Origin: Pseudomonadota bacterium
GTDB lineage: Bacteria; Pseudomonadota; Gammaproteobacteria; Burkholderiales; Ferrovaceae
Assembly (NCBI GenBank): GCA_021828745.1
Contig: JAJZDE010000082.1
Span: forward strand, 1-5,873
Reading direction: 5' to 3'
Length of the DNA stretch: 5,873 nucleotides
Shown here: positions 1-4,621 of the stretch, one piece after another
How the letters are laid out: the number at the start of each line of letters is the position of its first letter
Position numbering within the stretch: position 1 is the stretch's first letter
The notes under the pieces: model-generated
What the model was told of the DNA's origin: nothing
The model's input: the letters and a program-made list of their open reading frames with translations, nothing else
Database searches by the model: none
Translations under genes and position numbers: made by a program

Positions 1-369
1 CTGGCCACCGTGATCAGTTACCATTCGGGAATCCCCGGCGGGATCTTTGCGCCCGCCCTGGCGGTGGGCAGCACCCTGGGGGCAACCTTGGCCCCCGCGC
101 TGGGCAGCCATGACCTGATCCCCTGGGTCACCCTGTGCATGGCCGGTTTTCTGGCGGCGGTGACGCAAGCCCCGATTACGGCTGCATTGATCGTGATCGA
201 GATGGTGGATGGGCATCGCATGGCTTTGCCGCTCATGGCGGTGACCTTTCTGGCGCGCGCCATCAGCGCGTATTTCGGACCGGAACTCTATCAGCAGTTG
301 GCCCTGCGCTTTGCCGAAGATCGTCGGGGTAGCGGGGTTCGGTCTGCGGGCTCCCGGGAGGAGGCCTAG
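1..369 (+). CDS. ClC-family chloride channel / H+-Cl- antiporter, C-terminal fragment (5' end outside window)
   Basis: Integral inner-membrane protein that conducts chloride or exchanges it for protons. The frame is open from base 1, so the true start lies upstream; the GTG at 10 is internal. About 122 residues are visible. The ClC signature GIPGGIFAP (visible residues 10-18) contains the G-x-F-x-P motif that lines the anion path. It is followed by a hydrophobic stretch, then an AAVTQAPITAALIVIEM segment (about 52-68) that matches the RAP-LTG-VLVLEMT segment of ClcA-type proteins. Tyr97 in the segment GPELYQQL aligns with the central chloride-coordinating Tyr of E. coli ClcA. The protein ends about 25 residues later with a polar Arg/Ser/Glu-rich tail and has no CBS domains. 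The stop TAG directly abuts the next start codon, and the tail codons carry that gene's ribosome binding site, so co-translation with the kinase is likely. Whether it is a channel or an antiporter cannot be told, since the gating-glutamate region is missing. Confidence 0.93.
   Translation: MATVISYHSGIPGGIFAPALAVGSTLGATLAPALGSHDLIPWVTLCMAGFLAAVTQAPITAALIVIEMVDGHRMALPLMAVTFLARAISAYFGPELYQQLALRFAEDRRGSGVRSAGSREEA
359..364 (+). promoter_or_regulatory. Strong Shine-Dalgarno for the kinase gene
   Basis: AGGAGG lies 5 bases before the GTG at 370 and within the last codons of the ClC gene. It supports GTG 370 as the kinase start even though this start falls on the base right after the ClC stop. Terminating ribosomes would be placed directly at this site, which favours coupled translation. 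Confidence 0.8.
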
Positions 370-1884
370 GTGCGCTGGTTACGCTTCAGACGGCTGGTAT
401 CGCATGCCCCATTCCCTTTCTCGTTCAAGCAATTGTTGGGAGTTTCCTTTGCCGGGATCCTGATCTTGTTGGGGGGCGCGCTGGGGCGTGCCCTGGTGGC
501 GGTGGACACGCTCAGTCGAGACAGTCGGGACTTCCCTGCCAAGGCATTGCAACGTTCCAGGCAGGTGCGCGAGTTACAGGAAACGACCGTCGCCCTGGAA
601 CGTCAGGTCCGTCAATACCTGGTGTTGCACGATCCTTCCTTGCGTCCGGAGATCCGTCATAGCTGGATGCAAAGTCTGGCTGTGCTGAGGGATCTGGATG
701 ATGCAGGTCCGGTGGATCTCGTTCCCCTGACGCAGCAATGGCGCGCGCTGGCGGATGCTAATATTCCTCCCTTGCTCGAAGAACACAGTGAACGAATGAG
801 CATTCCCACCGCGCATCTGGACGCGGTGTTTCATCAGTTGGGGCAACTGGACCAACAACTGGACAGCGTGCTGCAACTTCGCCTGGCAGAGCAGGATCAA
901 ACCCTGTTGCAGGAGTTCGAGCGCCAACGACAAGCCCTGATCACGATGGGCGTCACGGCCTCTTCGCTGGCCCTGGTGCTGGCTCTGGGTCTGGGGGCAT
1001 GGTTGTCACGGTCCTTCGCCCAGTTGGACCGCTCCATTCGCCAGTTGGGACAGTCTCAACGGGTACCTCTGAAGCCGCTGGGTGGACCCACGGACATTCG
1101 TCAATTGGGGGAGCGGGTACGTTGGGTGCAACAACGATTGGCGGACCTGGAATCGGATAAACTCCAGTTCATGCGGCATATTTCTCACGAATTGAAGACG
1201 CCCCTGGCTAATCTCCGGGAAGGGGTGGCCCTGCTCGAAGAGCAGGTGCCGGGTCCGGTCAACGAAGCGCAACGGGAAATCCTGGTGATCCTGCGGGAAA
1301 ATTCCCTGGCTTTGCAACACCAGATCGAGGGTCTCTTGCAGTACAATGCGGCAGCATCGGGCGCCCAACATTTACATAAGCGCTGGGTGGATGTGCGTGT
1401 TCTTCTGGAACATCTGGTGACACGCCAACGTTTGCAGATCCAGGCCAAGTCCCTGCAGGTTCAGGTCGAGGGAACGCTGGCGCAGGTCTGGCTGGACCCG
1501 GACAAATGGGAAACCGTGGCTGGGAACCTGTTGATCAATGCCATTCGTTTCTCTCCGGTATCCGGTTTGATCCGCTTGACTCTCTCGGACGGGATCGAGA
1601 GTTGGAAGATGTTGATTCGGGATCAGGGCCCCGGGGTCGATCCTCTGGATGCATCGCATATCTTTGATCCATTTTATCAAGGCAAACGTCAACCTGCGGG
1701 CGCGCGCAAGGGCAGTGGGGTGGGCCTATCCATCGTCCGGGCGCTGGTTCAGGCCCATGGTGGTGGAGTCTCGCTCATTCCTCAGGACAATGGAGGCGGC
1801 GGGGCTGTTTTTTGTGTGGAAATGCCTCGTGATGCCGGAGAAACGGGTCATCAACGAAGCAAAGGAAGCAAGGATCAGGCATGA
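370..1884 (+). CDS. glrK: Sensor histidine kinase, GlrK/QseE (YfhK) type
   Basis: Inner-membrane sensor kinase, 504 aa, predicted to autophosphorylate and pass phosphate to the GlrR-like regulator at the right end of the window. Order of parts: short cytoplasmic N-terminus; TM1 about residues 19-45; periplasmic sensor about 46-189, rich in Gln, Leu and Arg and probably helical; TM2 about 190-212; HAMP-like linker about 213-262; dimerisation/phosphoacceptor helix with HISHELKTPLAN (phospho-acceptor His273). The ATPase domain has an N box NLLINA (386-391), G1 DQGPGVD (418-424), F box IFDPFYQG (431-438) and G2 GSGVGLS (448-454). All expected catalytic motifs are present. GTG is chosen as start because of the AGGAGG 5 bases upstream. 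The end overlaps the lipoprotein start as ATGA. The assignment to GlrK rather than another kinase rests on the architecture and on the adjacent QseG-like lipoprotein and GlrR-like regulator. The C-terminal tail after the ATPase domain (about 487-504) is polar and probably disordered. Confidence 0.88.
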   Translation: MRWLRFRRLVSHAPFPFSFKQLLGVSFAGILILLGGALGRALVAVDTLSRDSRDFPAKALQRSRQVRELQETTVALERQVRQYLVLHDPSLRPEIRHSWMQSLAVLRDLDDAGPVDLVPLTQQWRALADANIPPLLEEHSERMSIPTAHLDAVFHQLGQLDQQLDSVLQLRLAEQDQTLLQEFERQRQALITMGVTASSLALVLALGLGAWLSRSFAQLDRSIRQLGQSQRVPLKPLGGPTDIRQLGERVRWVQQRLADLESDKLQFMRHISHELKTPLANLREGVALLEEQVPGPVNEAQREILVILRENSLALQHQIEGLLQYNAAASGAQHLHKRWVDVRVLLEHLVTRQRLQIQAKSLQVQVEGTLAQVWLDPDKWETVAGNLLINAIRFSPVSGLIRLTLSDGIESWKMLIRDQGPGVDPLDASHIFDPFYQGKRQPAGARKGSGVGLSIVRALVQAHGGGVSLIPQDNGGGGAVFCVEMPRDAGETGHQRSKGSKDQA

Positions 1885-2504
1885 AGATGGCGTTTGAGGA
1901 AAAAAGATGGGAGAGCAAGATTCCTGTGGTGCTGGGAATGGTGGGCGTGACGTTTCTGGTAGGGTGTGCGACGACCACACCGCATCCCGTGATTTCAAAA
2001 CCCCTTGCACCCTCCGTATCCTCCAGGGTGGATGAGACGAAGCGCATCCCGGAGGCGATCCCTGTCGATGGCGAGGATATAGTCCTGGCTTTGTCTCAAC
2101 TGGATCAGGATATGGTCCTGTCTCCTGAGGTACGCAGCGAAGTTCTGGCCAGTCTGGTGGCGCAACCCGCACCGGAAACTGCCCAGGACCGGTTACGGCG
2201 GGCTCAATTGCTGCTGCTGAAACATCAGGCGGGAACCACCCAGCAGGCCGTGGTCCTGTTACAGGACTTGGTGAGCGAGGAGGAAAAGGGGGATCATGCG
2301 GAACTGCTTCCCCTGGCGCATTGGCTGAAGCAATGGGCAGATACCCAGGCGCTGCTGGAACTTCAGGCGGATCAATTGACGCGTCAGTCCCAGGAGTTAC
2401 AGGTCAAGGCCGATAACCTAGCGCGACAGATTCAGGAATTGCGCGCGATCGAGCGCCATTTGAGTTCTCGTCCCGTTACGGACAAAGCGGGCACTCACCC
2501 CTGA
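1881..2504 (+). CDS. qseG: QseG (YfhG)-like outer-membrane lipoprotein
   Basis: Predicted 207-aa lipoprotein. It has a positively charged N-region, a hydrophobic stretch (about 14-27) and a lipobox LVGC with lipidated Cys29. Residue +2 is Ala, not Asp, which suggests sorting to the outer membrane. Residues 30-60 form a Pro/Ser/Thr-rich linker. Residues 61-150 are helical, and 155-195 look like a coiled coil ending in an ELRAIERHL motif that resembles the end of YfhG/QseG proteins. In enterics QseG is encoded between the kinase and the regulator and modulates the kinase; the same role is inferred here. The start overlaps the kinase stop (ATGA), and AAGGA at 1870-1874 sits 6 bases upstream, so translation is coupled. 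A second in-frame ATG at 1887 is possible but would lie further from that site. The last 28 codons are antisense to the end of opgH. Overall similarity in this family is low, so the name depends partly on gene context. Confidence 0.75.
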   Translation: MKMAFEEKRWESKIPVVLGMVGVTFLVGCATTTPHPVISKPLAPSVSSRVDETKRIPEAIPVDGEDIVLALSQLDQDMVLSPEVRSEVLASLVAQPAPETAQDRLRRAQLLLLKHQAGTTQQAVVLLQDLVSEEEKGDHAELLPLAHWLKQWADTQALLELQADQLTRQSQELQVKADNLARQIQELRAIERHLSSRPVTDKAGTHP

Positions 2505-4391
2505 AAGCAGAGGCGATATGCCCGCATAGTGCCAGGCGCGCCGAAGAACCGAGGGAATGCGGCGTTCTTCCGGGATGTCCAGCAGGGAGAGGCCGCGCAT
2601 CTTGAGAAAACGGGTGGAATGACTGGTGGCAACGGCCAGAGGGGCCGCCAGCAACCAGGGCAAGGCAATGGGGAGCAGAAAGACCATCAGGGTTGGCCCG
2701 TGCAACGAGGCCAATGCCAGTCCGCCAGCCGCAATCAGGAACAGGGCGCGGTAATGTTGCCAGGTGTCGCGCCAAGCCAGGGTAGAGGCTTCCCGTGCCG
2801 GAGACTTCCATTCCAGCTTGGATCCGGTCAAGGCGGTGAGTACGAAGATCGTATGGGCAACCATGCGTAGGGGCGCTTGCAAGAGAGAGAGGGTGGCTTC
2901 GGTGAAGGCGCTGGCCAGGAGGGTGGCCCCCCCCCCGAATTTGGTTTGTTCGCCCCGTTTGAAAAGAACCAGCAGGGCCAGCAGGCGGGGGATGAAGAGC
3001 ATGCTCAAGGTCGCTGGCCAGAGTACGGGCAGGAGAGGGGTATCGGGAGCGAGCACGGTCAGACCCAGACTGACCAGAATGTACGCCATCCAGAGGGGAG
3101 CCGAGGCATAGGCCAGCACGCCGGTGAGCAGCATGGCACGATGCACGGCATGAAATCCGGGTTCCCAGAGCAGCCGGAAGTTTTTTAGATTGCCTTGGCA
3201 CCAGCGCCGATCCCGCTGCAATTCCTCCAGCAGGTGGGCGGGTTGCTGTTCGTAACTGCCTTCGATGCCGGGAACGATCCAGACGTGGTAACCCGCACGC
3301 CGCAATAACGCCGCCTCCACGAAGTCGTGGGAGAGAATTTCTCCGCTCAGGCTGCCCTTGCCGGGCAACAGGGCAAGTCCGCAGTGACGCATGAAAGGCG
3401 CGACACGCAGGATGGCATTATGTCCCCAGTAATGGGATTCCCCCAGTTGCCAGTATTGCATGCCTGCCGTAAACAATTGACCGGTCACTCGCCCCGCAAA
3501 TTGTTGGCTGCGTGCATGAACCGTGTCCAGTCCCACGGAGCGGGGCAAGGTCTGAATGATGCCGGCGCTCGGGTTGCGTTCCATCAGGCCGACCAAGGTC
3601 GTCAGGGCACTTCCGGTCATCACGCTGTCGGCGTCCAATACGACCATGTACCGATAATCTTTCCCCCAACGCCGGCAAAAGTCCGCTACATTGCCGGCTT
3701 TCTTGCGTCCGCGCCGTGCGCGCACCCGATAAAACAGGTTGAGACGATGGCCCAACTGGTCGCGTAATTCCTCCCAGGCCGCCTGTTCTTCGGCCAGAAT
3801 GGCGGGATTGCGACTGTCGGACAGGACGAATACATCGAAAAGTGTGGCATCCCGGGTGGCTGCCAGGGATTCACAAGTCGCGCGCAATCCAGCGAAGACG
3901 CTGCGCACCTGTTCATGACAGATGGGCATGATGAGCGCGGTACGGGCATTGGAATCCAGAGGCAGGTCGGTAGGGGAGGAGGGCACGGTCAGGGCGTGGG
4001 GGTCGGGGTGCAGTTGCACCCAGAATCCCAGCACGGCTGTCAGGAAGCCTGCGCTGACCCAGGCGAACAACAGGACGAATAGAGTCCACTGGGTCCAGCC
4101 GAGCAACGCCCCCAGACCATCGAGATTCTGGGGCCATTGACTCCAGCCGGCCAGCAGCGAAGAAAAAAGAATCCCTGCGCCCAGAGTGCGGCGCCGGAGA
4201 CGAGCCGCCGTTTCCCAGGCCTGAGGGGGAGCCTCCGCGTGGCTCCTGCGGGGGGGGTGCAGGAGGGTGCGGAGGGACTGCAGGAACCCGTTCCAGAATC
4301 CGGTCCACGGTCGGGTGACCATGGATCCGCGGTTTAGAGAAGGAACCTGAAGATCAGGGCGAGTCAGCGGTATGAGGTCGTAAGGATTCAT
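2418..4391 (-). CDS. opgH: Glucans biosynthesis glucosyltransferase OpgH (MdoH), GT2 family
   Basis: Inner-membrane processive glucosyltransferase that uses UDP-glucose to make the beta-glucan backbone of osmoregulated periplasmic glucans and helps export it. 657 aa, against 847 in E. coli, so both termini are shorter. TM segments about 70-90 and 103-126 precede the cytoplasmic GT domain (about 148-410): the GRKKAGNVADFCRRWG segment (228-243), VVLDADS with DAD 253-255, catalytic-base segment SHDFVEA with Asp356, and QRDRRW (392-397), the Q-x-x-R-W motif of processive transferases. Further TM segments lie at about 412-447, 455-477, 485-522 and 549-590. The family-typical segment around LLDIPEERR (603-611) follows. 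The last 29 codons overlap qseG on the other strand. The first ATG (4391) has no good Shine-Dalgarno and lies about 2 nt after the predicted sigma-54 transcription start. Met24 (ATG at 4322) is a serious alternative: codons 2-23 have about 45% GC third positions, the next 22 about 90%. No opgG adjoins it. Confidence 0.93.
   Translation of the reverse strand: MNPYDLIPLTRPDLQVPSLNRGSMVTRPWTGFWNGFLQSLRTLLHPPRRSHAEAPPQAWETAARLRRRTLGAGILFSSLLAGWSQWPQNLDGLGALLGWTQWTLFVLLFAWVSAGFLTAVLGFWVQLHPDPHALTVPSSPTDLPLDSNARTALIMPICHEQVRSVFAGLRATCESLAATRDATLFDVFVLSDSRNPAILAEEQAAWEELRDQLGHRLNLFYRVRARRGRKKAGNVADFCRRWGKDYRYMVVLDADSVMTGSALTTLVGLMERNPSAGIIQTLPRSVGLDTVHARSQQFAGRVTGQLFTAGMQYWQLGESHYWGHNAILRVAPFMRHCGLALLPGKGSLSGEILSHDFVEAALLRRAGYHVWIVPGIEGSYEQQPAHLLEELQRDRRWCQGNLKNFRLLWEPGFHAVHRAMLLTGVLAYASAPLWMAYILVSLGLTVLAPDTPLLPVLWPATLSMLFIPRLLALLVLFKRGEQTKFGGGATLLASAFTEATLSLLQAPLRMVAHTIFVLTALTGSKLEWKSPAREASTLAWRDTWQHYRALFLIAAGGLALASLHGPTLMVFLLPIALPWLLAAPLAVATSHSTRFLKMRGLSLLDIPEERRIPSVLRRAWHYAGISPLLSGVSARFVRNGTRTQMALDRAQFLNLSR
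2927..2936. repeat. Homopolymer tract C10 (G10 in the opgH reading sense)
   Basis: Ten consecutive C on the plus strand. In opgH these encode GGG GGG GGG G, that is Gly486-488 and the first base of Ala489, in a cytoplasmic-loop/TM boundary. The reading frame is intact as given. A one-base length change would remove the C-terminal TM segments. It could be a slippage-prone contingency tract or simply a run of Gly codons in a GC-rich gene. Confidence 0.9.
4250..4257. repeat. Homopolymer tract G8 (C8 in the opgH reading sense)
   Basis: Eight consecutive G on the plus strand, encoding the HPPR segment (about residues 45-48) near the N-terminus of OpgH, before the first TM segment. Slippage here would frameshift nearly the whole protein. 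At this length and GC content, chance is a fair explanation. Confidence 0.85.
4302..4328 (-). promoter_or_regulatory. Potential mRNA hairpin enclosing the alternative opgH start codon (Met24)
   Basis: In the opgH sense strand the arm GGATCCATGG (4328-4319) can pair with CCGTGGACC (4310-4302). This makes nine pairs, one of them G-U, with one bulged A, closing an 8-nt loop. The ATG of Met24 (4322-4320) lies inside the stem. If Met24 is the real start, the 5' untranslated region would be about 71 nt and this structure could limit initiation. The pairing is seen by eye only; no folding energy was computed. Confidence 0.4.
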
Positions 4392-4403
4392 GTCGGTGAC
4401 TCT

Positions 4404-4419
4404 AGCAACGATTATGCCA
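4404..4419 (-). promoter_or_regulatory. Sigma-54 (RpoN) -24/-12 promoter for opgH
   Basis: On the minus strand the sequence TGGCATAATCGTTGCT matches TGGCAYR-N4-TTGCW at every defined position. It also has the favoured pyrimidine before TGG and an A three bases after TTGCT. GG is at -25/-24 and GC at -13/-12, with the exact 10-base gap. The implied transcription start is near 4393, only about 2 nt before the first opgH ATG. It points away from glrR and towards opgH. A weaker sigma-70-like pair (TTAATA, 18 bases, CATAAT) overlaps it on the same strand and could give basal expression. Confidence 0.87.
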
Positions 4420-4428
4420 GCACCCGAG

Positions 4429-4475
4429 TTTATTTATTAACAATATGAATTTAAATAATTTTAATTATTTTTTTA
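4429..4475. other. AT-rich segment between activator sites and promoter
   Basis: Forty-five of 47 bases are A or T in an otherwise GC-rich window. It lies just upstream of the -24 element and downstream of both GlrR-type sites, where sigma-54 promoters often need bent DNA to loop the activator onto the polymerase. It contains A/T tracts but no exact IHF consensus was found inside it. A role as a flexible or bent linker, or as an H-NS-like binding target, is inferred from position and composition. Confidence 0.6.
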
Positions 4476-4491
4476 GCATGAATGGGGCAGG

Positions 4492-4533
4492 TTTTCAGGG
4501 TATTTCGGGCGCTGGCCCTGGGTTTTTTCAGGG
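4492..4533. repeat. Pair of 9-bp direct repeats TTTTCAGGG, 33 bp apart
   Basis: TTTTCAGGG occurs at 4492-4500 and 4525-4533, both within wider GG-T(n)-CAGGG contexts. The start-to-start distance of 33 bp is close to three helical turns, so both would face the same side of the DNA. The copies lie between the proximal GlrR-type site and the AT-rich segment. No known regulator is recognised for this motif. Confidence 0.5.
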
Positions 4534-4537
4534 GAGT

Positions 4538-4555
4538 TGTCGCCGTTAGCCGACA
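4538..4555. promoter_or_regulatory. Proximal GlrR-type activator site TGTC-N10-GACA
   Basis: TGTC at 4538-4541 and GACA at 4552-4555 are separated by exactly 10 bases, an exact match to the palindromic motif bound by GlrR upstream of enteric glmY. Its centre is about 153 bp upstream of the predicted opgH transcription start, a normal distance for a sigma-54 enhancer. The adjoining gene encodes a GlrR-like protein, which makes it the natural ligand. Confidence 0.8.
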
Positions 4556-4574
4556 GGTTATGCGGGAATTTGTT

Positions 4575-4587
4575 TAATATGTTGATA
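4575..4587 (-). promoter_or_regulatory. IHF consensus site
   Basis: On the minus strand TATCAACATATTA fits WATCAA-N4-TTR at every defined position, with flanking A/T-rich DNA. It lies between the two TGTC-N10-GACA sites, about 185 bp upstream of the predicted opgH transcription start. Bending here could bring the two activator sites together or help loop them to the promoter. The consensus is short and AT-rich, so a chance match is possible, but its place between two exact sites favours function. Confidence 0.6.
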
Positions 4588-4603
4588 ATTAAATACTTTA
4601 TTC

Positions 4604-4621
4604 TGTCGCTGTCAAGAGACA
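4604..4621. promoter_or_regulatory. Distal GlrR-type activator site TGTC-N10-GACA
   Basis: TGTC at 4604-4607 and GACA at 4618-4621 with an exact 10-base spacer. Its centre lies 66 bp from that of the proximal site and about 219 bp upstream of the predicted opgH start. It overlaps the last codons and the stop codon (4614-4612) of glrR, so the coding end and the operator share bases. Two exact 8-of-8 matches in a 220-bp gap are unlikely by chance. Confidence 0.75.

Noticed and set aside
1726..2172. 148-aa minus-strand open frame across the kinase-lipoprotein junction
   Set aside because: It is antisense to two well-supported genes, has a Pro-rich composition typical of a shadow frame and no supporting ribosome binding site was identified.
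2529..3188. Several plus-strand open frames of 100-115 aa opposite opgH
   Set aside because: They are antisense to clear OpgH coding sequence, have low-complexity Gly/Arg/Gln composition and show no family features.
4496..4528. Possible plus-strand intrinsic terminator: CAGGG/CCCTG arms with an inner GGGC/GCCC pair, then a run of six T
   Set aside because: No plus-strand gene ends upstream of it; the genes on both sides are on the minus strand, where the stem is followed by no T run. The arms are short, so it is treated as part of the regulatory gap.
4513..4529. TGGCCCTGGG-T6 on the plus strand as a second sigma-54 promoter
   Set aside because: It has a GG at the -24 position but no GC at -12, and no gene lies downstream on that strand.
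4392..4611. A GlmY-like small RNA gene in the gap between glrR and opgH
   Set aside because: The only sigma-54 promoter found lies at the opgH-proximal end and points into opgH, leaving no room for a separate RNA before the coding region, and no terminator follows in that direction.
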